Of a stretch of DNA of 64,000 nt, positions 38,879-48,677 are shown piece by piece. The stretch spans positions 558,001 through 622,000 of the forward strand of contig NZ_JACHNY010000001.1 in assembly GCF_014199625.1 (NCBI RefSeq), in the 5' to 3' direction. The translations under genes and the position numbers were made by a program. Within the stretch, counting starts at the first letter, position 1. Every line of letters begins with the position of its first letter. The stretch comes from Sphingomonas abaci. Its GTDB lineage: Bacteria > Pseudomonadota > Alphaproteobacteria > Sphingomonadales > Sphingomonadaceae. The notes beneath the pieces are model-generated. The model did no database searches and was not told where the DNA came from. It saw only the letters and a program-made list of their open reading frames with translations.

Positions 38879-40251
38879 GCCGGCTGATCGTCATCTCCAA
38901 CCGCGTCGCCGTGCCGAAAAAGGGGGCCAGCGCCAACCAGGGCGGTCTGGCGGTGGCGCTGCAATCGGCGCTCCGCGAGCATGGCGGCCTGTGGTTCGGC
39001 TGGTCGGGCGAGACGTGCGAGACGTTCGACGGCACTATCCACCGGGCCGAGGGCGATGGCGTCAACACCGCCACGATCGATCTCGAAGAACAGGATATCG
39101 ACGAATATTACAACGGCTTCGCCAACCGCACGCTCTGGCCGCTGTTCCATTACCGGATCGACCTGACCGAATTTGAACGGGATTTCGAAGGTGGCTACCA
39201 ACGCGTCAACGACCGTTTCGCCGATACGGTCATGCCGTTGGTCGAGGAGCCGGACCTGGTCTGGGTCCATGACTATCACCTGATCCCGCTCGGTCAGAAG
39301 TTGCGGCGGCGCGGGATGCGCAACCGCATCGGCTTCTTCCTCCACACCCCCTGGCCGCCCACCCGGCTGCTGACCGCGCTGCCCAGCCATCGCAAGCTGG
39401 TCGACTCGCTCTTCGCCTATGACGTGGTCGGCTTCCATACCGAGGACTGGCTGGACAGTTTCCAGCATTATGTCACCAGTATGATGGGCGGCACGGTGGA
39501 TGGCGACATCGTGTCGGCGGGCGGGCGCACGATCCGCGCGATCGTCGCGCCGATCGGCATCGACACCGCCGAGTTCGAGGCGGCGGCGCGCTCCGACGAA
39601 GCCAATTTCGCGCGCGACCGCATGTACATGTCGGCGACCGGCCGCAGCCTGATGGTCGGCGTCGACCGGCTCGACTATTCCAAGGGGCTGCGCGAACGGT
39701 TCCTGGGCTATGACCGGTTCCTCGCCAGCCATCCCGACCGGCGGGGCCTGACCAGCTTCCTCCAGATCGCCCCGCCCAGCCGCGAGAAGGTCGACACCTA
39801 TCAGGAGATCCGGGCCGATCTCGACGCGCTGTCGGGGCGGATCAACGGCGAATATGCCGATATCGACTGGACGCCGATCCGCTACGTCAATCGCGGCTAT
39901 CCGCGCGAGGAGCTGGCCGGCATCTACCGCGCCGCGCACATCGCGCTGGTCACGCCCTTGCGCGACGGCATGAATCTGGTCGCGAAGGAATATGTCGCGG
40001 CGCAGGACCCGAACGATCCTGGCGTGCTGGTCCTGTCGGTGTTCGCGGGCGCGGCGGCGCAGATGCGCGAGGCGGTGCTGGTCAATCCCTACAGCGCCGA
40101 GGAGATGGCCGACGCGATCGTCACCGCGCTCGCGATGCCACGCGAGGAGCGGATCCGCCGCTGGCAGGCGCTGATCGACGGCGTCCGGCGGGAGGATGTG
40201 TTCTGGTGGTGCCGGCTGTTCCTCGACACGCTGGAGGACGCCAGCGAGTAG
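38875..40251 (+). CDS. otsA: trehalose-6-phosphate synthase
   Basis: OtsA is a retaining GT20 glycosyltransferase that joins UDP-glucose and glucose-6-phosphate. The 458-residue protein begins [13 protein letters not shown] and has [11 protein letters not shown], the substrate-binding [33 protein letters not shown] and the C-terminal [11 protein letters not shown], the last holding the UDP-ribose contacts. Length and all motifs are normal. It overlaps otsB. The following intergenic hairpin lies between it and the convergent channel gene. Confidence 0.95.
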   Translation: MSRLIVISNRVAVPKKGASANQGGLAVALQSALREHGGLWFGWSGETCETFDGTIHRAEGDGVNTATIDLEEQDIDEYYNGFANRTLWPLFHYRIDLTEFERDFEGGYQRVNDRFADTVMPLVEEPDLVWVHDYHLIPLGQKLRRRGMRNRIGFFLHTPWPPTRLLTALPSHRKLVDSLFAYDVVGFHTEDWLDSFQHYVTSMMGGTVDGDIVSAGGRTIRAIVAPIGIDTAEFEAAARSDEANFARDRMYMSATGRSLMVGVDRLDYSKGLRERFLGYDRFLASHPDRRGLTSFLQIAPPSREKVDTYQEIRADLDALSGRINGEYADIDWTPIRYVNRGYPREELAGIYRAAHIALVTPLRDGMNLVAKEYVAAQDPNDPGVLVLSVFAGAAAQMREAVLVNPYSAEEMADAIVTALAMPREERIRRWQALIDGVRREDVFWWCRLFLDTLEDASE

Positions 40252-40262
40252 GATCGGCGTCG

Positions 40263-40292
40263 GCCGTGCTCCTGCGAAAGCAGCGGCACGGC
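40263..40292. terminator. near-perfect hairpin between convergent otsA and mscS-like gene
   Basis: GCCGTGC-tc-CTGC-gaaa-GCAG-cg-GCACGGC forms an 11-bp stem with one 2x2 internal loop and a GAAA loop. It starts 12 bases after otsA and lies between convergent genes, so a bidirectional terminator is likely. No T-tract follows. The design matches the hairpin at 13539-13568. Confidence 0.55.
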
Positions 40293-40326
40293 CCGGCACC
40301 CACCGGAGGTGGCGGGGGAAGCGGGA

Positions 40327-41418
40327 TCACCCGCCCGCGCGTCCGGGCAATTCCACGCGGGTGCGCGGCATCGCCTCGGGCATCTCGCGGCGGATATGGT
40401 CGAGCACCGCCTCCCGCACCTCGCAGCGCAAGTCGAAGGCGACCGAGGCGTTGCGCGCCGTCATCAGCCCGCGGATTTCGATCGCGTCGGGCTTCACGTC
40501 GGTCACCTGACAGTTCCAGAATCTCTTGTCCCACAGGTCGCTCGCCTCGACCGCTCGGCCCACCGCGGCGCGGATACGCGCCACGTCCGCGCCCGGATCG
40601 ACATACCAGAAGACCGAGCCGAGCAACTGGCTGGTCTCGCGGGTCCAGTTCTGGAAACTCTCCTCCAGGAACTTCGACACCGGCACCACCAGCCGGCGCT
40701 CGTCCCACAGCTTGATGACGACGAAGGTCAGCCGGATTTCCTCGATCCGGCCCCATTCACCGCCGACGATCACCACGTCATCGAGCCGGATCGGCTCGGT
40801 GAAGGCCATCTGCACGCCGGCGATCAGGTTCTTGAGCGCGGGTTGCGCGGCGGCGCCGACCACCAGGCCGGCAATGCCCGCCGAGGCCATCAGCGTCACG
40901 CCGATCGAGCGGATGCCAGGCACGCTCAGCAGCATCAGGCAGATGGTGACGAAGGCGATGGCGAAGCTGCCGATCCGCCCCAGGATGGTCGCACGGGTGC
41001 GCTTGCGGCGCGCGGCGAGATTGTCCTCGACGCTGATATCGGCGCGCAGCTCGACCAGCCGCTGCGCCGCTTCGAGCAGGCCCGCCGCGGTCCAGCCCAT
41101 CAGCGCCGGAAAGCCGAAGCCGAGCAGCCGCTCCCACAGGTCGCGCAGGTCGCGGTCCATCGGCAGGGCGCGCGCCACGAAGCTGACGGCGATGGCCACG
41201 AACAGCCATTGCAGCGGCCGGCGCACCTGCGCGACCACCAGCGCCCGCGCTTCCCGCCGCAGCCGGGTGCCGGCGCGCACCACCAGCCGCACGACCAGCG
41301 CATGCGCGACCAGCGCGATCAGCACCGCTACCGACACGGCCATGACGCTTTGCAGCCAGGCCCAGTCGGGCGGCAAGCGGAGCGAATGGATCAGGGTCAT
41401 GCCCGGCCCAACCACCAT
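40327..41418 (-). CDS. MscS-type mechanosensitive channel family protein
   Basis: This inner-membrane protein (363 residues) has four N-terminal transmembrane segments. They are followed by the MscS pore helix region (SAGIAGLVVGAAAQPALKNLI) and beta domain (FTEPIRLDDVVIVGGEWGRI, LVVPVSKFLEESFQNWTR). It would release solutes during hypoosmotic shock, which fits its place beside the trehalose genes, although it is convergent with them. Possible starts are ATG 41418 or ATG 41400; neither has a strong ribosome site. Confidence 0.87.
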   Translation of the reverse strand: MVVGPGMTLIHSLRLPPDWAWLQSVMAVSVAVLIALVAHALVVRLVVRAGTRLRREARALVVAQVRRPLQWLFVAIAVSFVARALPMDRDLRDLWERLLGFGFPALMGWTAAGLLEAAQRLVELRADISVEDNLAARRKRTRATILGRIGSFAIAFVTICLMLLSVPGIRSIGVTLMASAGIAGLVVGAAAQPALKNLIAGVQMAFTEPIRLDDVVIVGGEWGRIEEIRLTFVVIKLWDERRLVVPVSKFLEESFQNWTRETSQLLGSVFWYVDPGADVARIRAAVGRAVEASDLWDKRFWNCQVTDVKPDAIEIRGLMTARNASVAFDLRCEVREAVLDHIRREMPEAMPRTRVELPGRAGG

Positions 41419-41482
41419 TTGCGAGCGCGGTTCCGCTGCAATGCAGCATGGCTTTGCGCGCGGACCCGGATGATTCTTCTTC

Positions 41483-41589
41483 CTGTTCCCCGGCGGAGGT
41501 CGGGGCCCAGTTGGGAAGGCCGGTGTAACGGAGCGCTATGCTCCATCATCGGCGTCCCCCAGCTGGGCCCCGGCCTTGCCGGGGAACAG
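41483..41589. repeat. palindromic repeat doublet with full terminal inverted repeats
   Basis: CTGTTCCCCGGCGGAGGTCG...CCCAGTTGGGA (41483-41515) faces GTCCCCCAGCTGGG...GGGGAACAG (41555-41589). The outer ends CTGTTCCCC and GGGGAACAG are a perfect inverted repeat. The 40-base spacer contains AACGGAGCGCT and CATCATCGGCGTCCCC, with AACGGAGCGCT shared with the doublet at 22.3 kb. It lies between the mscS-like gene and ppdK. Confidence 0.88.
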
Positions 41590-41642
41590 CTTGCGTGTCG
41601 GGGCCACGCTCCGAGACGCCGCCCCTTCGCGCGAACGCTCCC

Positions 41643-44333
41643 TTAACGCGCCTTCAGTGCCGCCTGCGCCGCCGCCAGCCGCGCGATCGGCACACGGTAC
41701 GGCGAGGCGGAGACGTAATCCAGCCCGACCTGCTCGCAGAAGCCGATCGAAGCCGGGTCGCCGCCATGCTCGCCGCAGATGCCCAGCTTGATGTCGGGCC
41801 GGGTCGCGCGACCCCGCTCGGCGGCGAGGCGGACGAGCTCGCCCACCCCGTCCACGTCCAGGCTGACGAACGGGTCCTTGGGATAGATGCCCTGCTCGAC
41901 ATAAGCGCCCAGGAAGCGGGCCGCATCGTCGCGGCTGACGCCCAGCGTGGTCTGGGTCAGATCGTTGGTGCCAAAGGAGAAGAACTCGCCCGTCTCGGCG
42001 ATTTCGCCCGCCTTCAGCGCGGCGCGCGGCAGCTCGATCATGGTGCCGACGAGATACTCGACCTCCGTGCCCCGCTCGGCGAACACGGCCTGGGCGGCGC
42101 GGTCGACGACCGCCTTCATCAGGTCCAGCTCGCGCTTGGTGGCGACCAGCGGGATCATTACCTCCGGAATCGGTGCGGCCCCACTCTCGGCGGCGACGTC
42201 CAGCGCCGCCTCGAAGATGGCGCGCGCCTGCATCTCGTAGATCTCGGGATAGGTCACGCCCAGCCGGCAGCCGCGATGGCCCAGCATCGGATTGAACTCG
42301 TGCAGCTCGTTGGCGCGGCGCTTCAGCGTGTCGACATCGATCCCGGCCGCCTGCGCCACCTCGGCGAACTCCGCCTCCTCGTGCGGCAGGAACTCGTGGA
42401 GCGGCGGGTCGAGCAGCCGGATCGTCACCGGCAGCCCCGCCATCACCGCGAAGATCTCGGCGAAGTCGCTGCGTTGCTCGGGCAGCAGCCGGTCGAGCGC
42501 GGCGCGGCGGCCGGCCTCGTCCGAGGCCAGGATCATCTGGCGCACCGCGGTGATCCGGCCGGCGTCGAAGAACATATGCTCGGTGCGGCACAGACCGACG
42601 CCCTCCGCGCCGAACTCGCGCGCGGTCTTGCAGTCGAGCGGCGTCTCCGCATTGGCGCGGACCTTCAGGCGACGCACCTTGTCCGCCCAGACCATCAGCG
42701 TCGCGAAGTCGCCGGCCAGCTCGGGCTGCACGGTCGCGACCTCGCCCGCCATCACCTCGCCGGTCGCGCCGTCGATGGTCAGCACGTCGCCCTCGCGGAT
42801 TTCGCGGCCGCCGACGCGCATCACCTTGTCCTTGGCGGAGATGGCGATGCTGCCCGCGCCGGACACGCAGGGGCGGCCCATGCCGCGCGCGACCACGGCG
42901 GCGTGGCTGGTCATGCCGCCGCGCGCGGTCAGGATGCCGCGCGCCGCGTGCATGCCGTGGATGTCCTCCGGGCTGGTCTCGGTGCGGATCAGGATCACCG
43001 CCTCGCCCGCCGCGTTGCGCTTCTCGGCGGTGTCGGCATCGAACACCGCCTGGCCCGAGGCCGCGCCGGGCGAGGCCGGCAGGCCCTTGGCGATCACGTC
43101 GCGCTTGGCCTGGGGATCGAGCGTCGGATGGAGCAGCTGGTCGAGCGCCGCCGGATCGACCCGCGCCACCGCCTCCTCCTCGGTGATGAGGCCTTCATTG
43201 GCCATGTCGACCGCGATCTTCAGCGCCGCCTTGGCGGTGCGCTTGCCCGAGCGGGTCTGGAGCATCCAGAGCTTGGCCTTCTCGACCGTGAACTCGATGT
43301 CCTGCATGTCGCGATAATGCGTCTCCAGCGTGTCGAAGACGTTGGCCAGCTCGCCGTACACGTCCGGCATGGCCTCTTCCATCGACAGCGGCTTGGCCCC
43401 CGCCTCCTCGCGCGCCGCCCGGGTCAGATATTGCGGCGTGCGGATGCCGGCGACGACATCCTCGCCCTGCGCGTTGATCAGGAACTCGCCATAATAGGCG
43501 CGGTCGCCTTTGGAGGGATCGCGGGTGAAGGCGACGCCGGTGGCCGAGGTTTCGCCCATGTTGCCGAACACCATCGCCTGCACGTTGACGGCGGTGCCCC
43601 AGCTCGCCGGGATGTCGTTCAGCCGGCGATAGACCTTGGCGCGCTCCGACTGCCACGAGCCGAACACCGCGCCGACCGCGCCCCAGAGCTGGTCGTGGAC
43701 ATCCTGGGGGAAGTCCTTGCCCCATTGCGCGCGAACCAGCTTTTTATATTCGACGACCAGCGCCTTGAGATCGGTGGCGGTCAACTCGGTGTCGAGCGTG
43801 AAGCCCTGATCCTCCTTGGCGATCTCCAGCGCTTCCTCGAACGCACCGTGATCCAGCTCCAACACCACATCGGCATACATCTGGATGAAGCGGCGATAGC
43901 TGTCCCAGGCGAAGCGCTCGTCCTCGGCGGCGCGGGCCAGCCCCTCGACCGTCTGGTCGTTGAGGCCGAGGTTCAGCACCGTGTCCATCATGCCGGGCAT
44001 CGACACCCGCGCGCCCGAGCGGACCGAGACCAGCAGCGGATTGTCATGGTCGCCGAACACCTTGCCGGTGATCGCCTCGATATGGGCGAGTCCCTCGGCC
44101 ACCTCGTCGCGCAACGACTGGGGGAATTTCTGCCCCTCGTCATAATAGCGCGTGCACATGGCGGTGGAGATGGTGAACCCCGGCGGCACCGGCAGGCCGA
44201 TCGAGGCCATCTCGGCCAGGTTGGCGCCCTTGCCGCCCAGCAGGTTCTTGTCCCCCGACCCGCCATCGGACACGCCGCCGCCGAAGCGATACACGTAACG
44301 GTCGTCAACAGTCGGCTTCAACGCGGTGGCCAT
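41643..44333 (-). CDS. ppdK: pyruvate, phosphate dikinase
   Basis: PPDK interconverts pyruvate, ATP and phosphate with phosphoenolpyruvate, AMP and pyrophosphate, and usually feeds gluconeogenesis. The 896-residue protein has the nucleotide-binding N-domain (LLGGKGANLAEMASIGLPVP), the phosphohistidine domain with the swinging His in GGMTSHAAVVARGMGRPCVSG-type sequence, and the C-terminal PEP barrel (GLCRTEHMFF, NPMLGHRGCRLG, FSFGTNDLTQTTLG). The start ATG 44331-44333 has AGAGGG upstream, and an 18-codon longer frame is rejected. A 14-bp palindrome lies 16 bases before the start. It is downstream of glyS on the same strand. Confidence 0.95.
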   Translation of the reverse strand: MATALKPTVDDRYVYRFGGGVSDGGSGDKNLLGGKGANLAEMASIGLPVPPGFTISTAMCTRYYDEGQKFPQSLRDEVAEGLAHIEAITGKVFGDHDNPLLVSVRSGARVSMPGMMDTVLNLGLNDQTVEGLARAAEDERFAWDSYRRFIQMYADVVLELDHGAFEEALEIAKEDQGFTLDTELTATDLKALVVEYKKLVRAQWGKDFPQDVHDQLWGAVGAVFGSWQSERAKVYRRLNDIPASWGTAVNVQAMVFGNMGETSATGVAFTRDPSKGDRAYYGEFLINAQGEDVVAGIRTPQYLTRAAREEAGAKPLSMEEAMPDVYGELANVFDTLETHYRDMQDIEFTVEKAKLWMLQTRSGKRTAKAALKIAVDMANEGLITEEEAVARVDPAALDQLLHPTLDPQAKRDVIAKGLPASPGAASGQAVFDADTAEKRNAAGEAVILIRTETSPEDIHGMHAARGILTARGGMTSHAAVVARGMGRPCVSGAGSIAISAKDKVMRVGGREIREGDVLTIDGATGEVMAGEVATVQPELAGDFATLMVWADKVRRLKVRANAETPLDCKTAREFGAEGVGLCRTEHMFFDAGRITAVRQMILASDEAGRRAALDRLLPEQRSDFAEIFAVMAGLPVTIRLLDPPLHEFLPHEEAEFAEVAQAAGIDVDTLKRRANELHEFNPMLGHRGCRLGVTYPEIYEMQARAIFEAALDVAAESGAAPIPEVMIPLVATKRELDLMKAVVDRAAQAVFAERGTEVEYLVGTMIELPRAALKAGEIAETGEFFSFGTNDLTQTTLGVSRDDAARFLGAYVEQGIYPKDPFVSLDVDGVGELVRLAAERGRATRPDIKLGICGEHGGDPASIGFCEQVGLDYVSASPYRVPIARLAAAQAALKAR

Positions 44334-44348
44334 CGTCACATCCCTCTT

Positions 44349-44362
44349 TGCATACGTATGCA
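44349..44362. promoter_or_regulatory. perfect 14-bp palindrome upstream of ppdK
   Basis: TGCATACGTATGCA is a perfect 14-base palindrome centred 22 bases before the ppdK start codon. A GC-rich genome would rarely give this by chance, and the position suits an operator or a regulator site on the ppdK leader. The cognate protein is unknown. Confidence 0.5.
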
Positions 44363-44452
44363 TTGCAGACAGGGGTAACGGTGACAAGAGCGATTAGCTC
44401 CCGTTTCGAAGCCGATGGGCGATGGTATCGGTCCCATCGCCCATGGCCGGGA

Positions 44453-46663
44453 TCAGCCTTCGATTTTCCCGAAATCGGCGACGGTGTGGACGGCGGCGCG
44501 CACCCGCGCGAGCAGGTCGAGCCGGGCGGCGCGCTTCGCCGGATCGCTGTCGTTGACCGTCACCGATTCGAAGAAGCCGTCGATCGGCGCGCGAAGCGTC
44601 GCGAGCGCGGCCATCGCCGCCTCGAAATCCTCCGCCGCCACCGCACGCGCGGCGGCCGGCTCGGCGGCGGCGAGTGCGGCGAGCAGCGCCGCCTCGGCCG
44701 GCTCGGGCGTATAGGCCATGGCGGCACCGGTCAGTGCCGCATGCCCTTCCTTCTTCAGGATGTTGGCGGCGCGCTTGTAGCCGGCGAGCAGGTTCGCGCC
44801 GTCCTCAGTGCCAATAAAGCCCTGGAGCGAGCGGACACGGGCTAACAGCAAGACAATATCCAACTCGCCGCCTAATGCAAAAACTGCGTCAATTAGATCG
44901 TGCCGAACCCCAGCTTCCTTTTGCTGGACTTTAAGACGCTCAGCAAAAAATCCCGTTAGATTCATAGAAATAAGAACGGCAATTTTGAGAACGTCCTTCC
45001 TAAGCTCCCTCATAGCCCCTGCGGCTTCTTCAATCATTTTGTTAGCAACCGCATACACCGCTTCGCCACCAAAATCACTGACAGAATCCCTCAGGCGCTT
45101 TGCAGTTTCCGACGCAGGCCGCCCTAAATCTTCAATGACCTGCTTTAAAATAACGGACATTGAAGCCTGCCTAATAACGAGGCGCAGATGATTATCGACA
45201 ACGAGAGCGATTACTCCGAGCGCAGCTCGTCTTATTGCGAACGGGTCCCTTGAACCGGTTGGCTCCAAATTAATTGCGAAGAAACTCGCGATCGTGTCCA
45301 GCTTGTCGGCGAGCGCCACCGCCACCGTCACCGGCTCCGTCGGCACGTCGTCGCCCTGCCCAACCGGCTTGTAGTGATCGCGCACCGCCGCCGCGACCGC
45401 CGCATCCTCGCCCTGGGCGGCGGCATAATAGCCGCCCATCAGCCCCTGAAGCTCGGGGAACTCGCCGACCATGCCGGTCACCAGATCGGCCTTGGCCAGC
45501 CGCGCCGCGCGCTCCGCCCGGTCGGCCAGGTCGGGCGTGCCGACCACGCCCTCCTCCACCAGCCAGCGCGCCAGCTTCGCCACCCGGTCGACCTTGTCGG
45601 CGACGCTGCCCAGCTTCTCGTGGAAGACGATGCGCTCCAGCTTCGCGGTCTGGTCGGCCAGCGGCACCTTCAGGTCGGTGTCGTAGAAGAAGCGCGCGTC
45701 CGACAGCCGCGCCGCCAGGACCTTGCGGTTGCCCTCGACGATCTTCGCACCGCCGTCGCTCGCCTCGATATTGGCGGTGCAGACGAACGCGTTGGCGAGC
45801 GCGCCGGTCGAGGCGTCGCGGCAGACGAAATATTTCTGGTTCACGCGCGCGGTGAGCTGGATCACCTCGGGCGGCACCGACAGGTAATCGGCGTCGAACC
45901 GGCCGAGCAGCGGCACCGGCCATTCGGTCAGCCCGGCATTCTCCGCGACCAGCCCATCGTCCTCGATGAGTTCCAGCCCGGCCTCGACGGCCAGCGCGGC
46001 GGCGCGGCCGCGGATGATCGCGGCGCGTTCGTCCTGGTCGACCAGCACATGGCAGGCACGCAGCTTCTCGACATAGTCGTTCGCCGAGCCGATCGTGATC
46101 GGCCCCGGATGGTGGAAGCGGTGGCCGTAGGTGGTCGCACCCGAGGCGATGTCGGCGATCTCGGTGGAAATGATGTCTTCGCCGAACAGCGCGACGATGC
46201 CGTGCAGCGGCCGCACCCAGCGCAGGCTCTCGGTCGAGAGCGAGGCGTCGCCCCAGCGCATCGATTTGGGCCAGGGAAAGGCCCGGATGATCGCCGGGAT
46301 CGCCTCGGCCAGCACCTCGGCCGTGGCGCGGCCGGGCCGCTGGGTGACCGCGAAGAGCACGCCGTCGCGCTCGACCAGTTGCTCGCGGGAAAGGCCGGTC
46401 TTGCGCAGGAAGCCCTCCAGCGCCTGGGGCGGGGCGGAGGCGCGCGGGCCCTTCACCTCCTCGGACACCGCCTCGGTCGCCAGCGGCAGGTCGCGCGCGA
46501 TCAGCGCCAGGCGGCGCGGCGTCGCATAGGTGACGAGCGCGCCGGCGGACAGGCCCGCCTTGGCCAGTTCGGCCGCGAACAGCCGCGCCAAGTCCTCGCG
46601 CGCCTTGGCCTGCATCCGCGCGGGGATTTCCTCGGAGCGGAGTTCGAGAAGGAAGTCGGTCAT
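44453..46663 (-). CDS. glyS: glycyl-tRNA synthetase beta subunit, with low-GC internal segment
   Basis: GlyS is the beta subunit of the tetrameric bacterial glycyl-tRNA synthetase and provides tRNA recognition. The 736-residue protein begins MTDFLLELRSEEIPARMQ and has LSVPPEVIQLTARVNQKYF, GSRDPFAIRRAALGV, and RLKVQQKEAGVRHDLIDAVF with YKRAANILKK near the C terminus. The frame is intact. Positions about 44810-45300 (residues about 455-618) fall to roughly 48% GC against well over 65% on both sides, with many A/T-ending codons. That block also holds an unusual stretch around IRQASMSVILKQVIEDLGRP. It may be a recombined or inserted segment. glyQ lies 40 bp upstream. Confidence 0.93.
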   Translation of the reverse strand: MTDFLLELRSEEIPARMQAKAREDLARLFAAELAKAGLSAGALVTYATPRRLALIARDLPLATEAVSEEVKGPRASAPPQALEGFLRKTGLSREQLVERDGVLFAVTQRPGRATAEVLAEAIPAIIRAFPWPKSMRWGDASLSTESLRWVRPLHGIVALFGEDIISTEIADIASGATTYGHRFHHPGPITIGSANDYVEKLRACHVLVDQDERAAIIRGRAAALAVEAGLELIEDDGLVAENAGLTEWPVPLLGRFDADYLSVPPEVIQLTARVNQKYFVCRDASTGALANAFVCTANIEASDGGAKIVEGNRKVLAARLSDARFFYDTDLKVPLADQTAKLERIVFHEKLGSVADKVDRVAKLARWLVEEGVVGTPDLADRAERAARLAKADLVTGMVGEFPELQGLMGGYYAAAQGEDAAVAAAVRDHYKPVGQGDDVPTEPVTVAVALADKLDTIASFFAINLEPTGSRDPFAIRRAALGVIALVVDNHLRLVIRQASMSVILKQVIEDLGRPASETAKRLRDSVSDFGGEAVYAVANKMIEEAAGAMRELRKDVLKIAVLISMNLTGFFAERLKVQQKEAGVRHDLIDAVFALGGELDIVLLLARVRSLQGFIGTEDGANLLAGYKRAANILKKEGHAALTGAAMAYTPEPAEAALLAALAAAEPAAARAVAAEDFEAAMAALATLRAPIDGFFESVTVNDSDPAKRAARLDLLARVRAAVHTVADFGKIEG
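44810..45300. other. low-GC block inside glyS
   Basis: Counting 44881-45300 gives 203 G+C of 420 bases (48%), and two 60-base lines fall to 38-40%. The next 60 bases upstream of the gene's reading direction (45301 onward) return to over 70%. Both edges are abrupt. The reading frame continues without interruption, so the change is in codon choice and probably in ancestry. Confidence 0.85.
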
Positions 46664-46703
46664 GCTGTCCGGATCACTATCTTGAGGTCGCGCGGAAGGG
46701 TCA

Positions 46704-47606
46704 TCACGCCGCCCATCCGTTCTTCTCCATCCATGCGGCGCAGCTCGCCTTGGCGAGGTCGCGGACGCGGCCGATATAGGCCTGGCGCTCGGCGACCGAG
46801 ATCACGCCGCGCGCCTGGAGCAGGTTGAAGGTGTGGCTGGCCTTGATCGCCTGTTCATAGGCCGCGAGCGGCAGTTTGGCCGCCAGGCTGCGCTCGCATT
46901 CCGCCGCCGCCTTGCGGAACGAGTCGAACAGCGTGTCGGTATCGGCGACCTCGAAGTTCCACGCCGACATCTGGCGCTCGTTCTCCAGGAACACGTCGCC
47001 ATAGCTCACGCCGGCGTCGTTGAACCGCAGGTCGTACACATTGTCGACGTCCTGGATGTACATCGCCAGGCGTTCGAGCCCGTAGGTCAGCTCGCCCGCG
47101 ACCGGCTTCATGTCGAACCCGCCCATCTGCTGGAAATAGGTGAACTGGGTCACCTCCATCCCGTCGCACCAGACCTCCCAGCCGAGGCCCCAGGCGCCCA
47201 GTGTCGGCGACTCCCAATCGTCCTCGACGAAGCGGATGTCGTGTTTCGTCATGTCCACGCCGATCGCGGCGAGGCTGCCCAGATACAGGTCCTGGAGATC
47301 GGGCGGACTGGGCTTCAGGATCACCTGATACTGGTAATAATGCTGGAGCCGGTTGGGATTCTCGCCATAGCGGCCATCGGTCGGCCGGCGACAGGGCTGG
47401 ACGAAAGCGGCATTCCACCGGTCCGGCCCCAGCGCGCGCAGCGTGGTGGCGGGGTGGAAGGTGCCGGCTCCCATTTCCATGTCATAAGGCTGAAGGATCA
47501 CGCACCCCCGCTCACTCCAATAGTCATGAAGCGCGAGGATCATCCGCTGGAAGGATAGAGGCTGGGTCACGCCCGCGTCTGTGGCGAATGGGGCGTGGTC
47601 TGGCAA
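46704..47606 (-). CDS. glyQ: glycyl-tRNA synthetase alpha subunit
   Basis: GlyQ is the catalytic class II alpha subunit that activates glycine. The 300-residue protein has [20 protein letters not shown], the ATP-binding motif 2 region ([20 protein letters not shown] followed by [17 protein letters not shown]), and the motif 3 region [14 protein letters not shown]. It precedes glyS by 40 bp on the same strand, the normal alphaproteobacterial order. The base composition is typical of the genome, unlike the block in glyS. Confidence 0.96.
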   Translation of the reverse strand: MPDHAPFATDAGVTQPLSFQRMILALHDYWSERGCVILQPYDMEMGAGTFHPATTLRALGPDRWNAAFVQPCRRPTDGRYGENPNRLQHYYQYQVILKPSPPDLQDLYLGSLAAIGVDMTKHDIRFVEDDWESPTLGAWGLGWEVWCDGMEVTQFTYFQQMGGFDMKPVAGELTYGLERLAMYIQDVDNVYDLRFNDAGVSYGDVFLENERQMSAWNFEVADTDTLFDSFRKAAAECERSLAAKLPLAAYEQAIKASHTFNLLQARGVISVAERQAYIGRVRDLAKASCAAWMEKNGWAA

Positions 47607-47638
47607 GCAGCAGCATAGGCGTCTAGATAGCCGGCACG

Positions 47639-48544
47639 ATGCTACGGACCCTCGCCACCGCGCTGAGCGCGATCGCCCTCGCTTTGTCGCTGCCCGCCTG
47701 TGCGCAAGCGCCCAAGGCTCCTGCCGCCGCGCAGGATGCCGACCCCGCGCTGTGGGTGGTCAAGGACCGGGACACCACCATCTATCTGTTCGGCACCATC
47801 CATGTGCTCAAGCCCGGCCTCACCTGGTTCGACGAGGCGGTGAAGGCGGCATTCGACCGCTCGCAGGAGCTGAAGCTGGAGCTGGTGATGCCCGATCCGG
47901 CGGCGATGGCCTCGCTGGTCCAGGCGACCGGCACCGCCGCGCCGGGCACGCCGCCGCTCAGCGAGCGGCTGCCCGCCGCCAAGCAGGCCGCGTTCCGCCG
48001 CGCCGTCACCGATCTCGGCCTGCCCGCCGACGCGCTCGACCGCTACAAGCCGTGGCTGGCGGCGACCCAACTGTCGATCGCGCCGCTCTCCAAGCTCGGC
48101 TACGACTCGGCGAACGGGCCGGAGACGGTGCTGACCGAGGCGGCCAAGGCCGCGCACAAGCCCGTCACCGGGCTGGAGACGGCGGAACAGCAGCTCGGCT
48201 ATTTCAGCGGCCTGTCGGACACGGCGCAGATCCGGTTTTTGGAGAGCACCGTCGACGAACTGCCGACCGTCGCCGACCAGATGCAGCGGATGGTCGGCGA
48301 CTGGGCCGGCGGCAAGCCCGAGGCGCTGGCCGCCGAGATGAACGACAGCCTGAAGGACTCGCCCGAGGTCGCGAAGGTGCTGCTGGTCGATCGCAACGCG
48401 CGTTGGGCGCGGTGGATCAAGGATCGCATGGCGAAACCCGGCACGGTGTTCATCGCGGTCGGTGCGGGGCATCTGGCCGGCCCCGACTCGGTGCAGGCGC
48501 AGCTCGCGCGGCTGGGGATCAAGGCGCGGCGCGTCCGCTACTGA
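47639..48544 (+). CDS. TraB/GumN family protein, probable lipoprotein
   Basis: This family is thought to contain metal-dependent hydrolase-like proteins (TIKI/TraB), but bacterial roles are not known. The 301-residue protein has a signal with a lipobox-like LPAC at its end (residues 18-21). It also has the two family motifs: [12 protein letters not shown] near residues 49-60 and [15 protein letters not shown] near the C terminus. It would face the periplasm. It is divergent from glyQ with only 32 bp between the starts. Confidence 0.85.
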   Translation: MLRTLATALSAIALALSLPACAQAPKAPAAAQDADPALWVVKDRDTTIYLFGTIHVLKPGLTWFDEAVKAAFDRSQELKLELVMPDPAAMASLVQATGTAAPGTPPLSERLPAAKQAAFRRAVTDLGLPADALDRYKPWLAATQLSIAPLSKLGYDSANGPETVLTEAAKAAHKPVTGLETAEQQLGYFSGLSDTAQIRFLESTVDELPTVADQMQRMVGDWAGGKPEALAAEMNDSLKDSPEVAKVLLVDRNARWARWIKDRMAKPGTVFIAVGAGHLAGPDSVQAQLARLGIKARRVRY

Positions 48545-48580
48545 CCGGGAAAGGTGGACACGGCCAGCGGCGCCCCGATC

Positions 48581-48609
48581 TTGCCTTTTACGGCGTGTCC
48601 GGCTAAGCG
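48581..48609 (+). promoter_or_regulatory. possible rplY promoter
   Basis: TTGCCT (48581-48586) is followed after 15 bases by GCTAAG (48602-48607), resembling the alphaproteobacterial TTGAC/GCTA promoter type. It lies about 70 bases before the rplY start. Confidence 0.35.
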
Positions 48610-48677
48610 CGCCCGCTTCCGGCCATGGTCATCCCTGGAGGCGTGGCGCGGAAGACAACTGTTCTTGGAGATTAACA

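Noticed and set aside
44453..46663. Frameshift or intein as the cause of the low-GC block in glyS
   Set aside because: The frame is continuous, conserved GlyS motifs flank and enter the block, and no intein splice or homing-nuclease motifs are seen.
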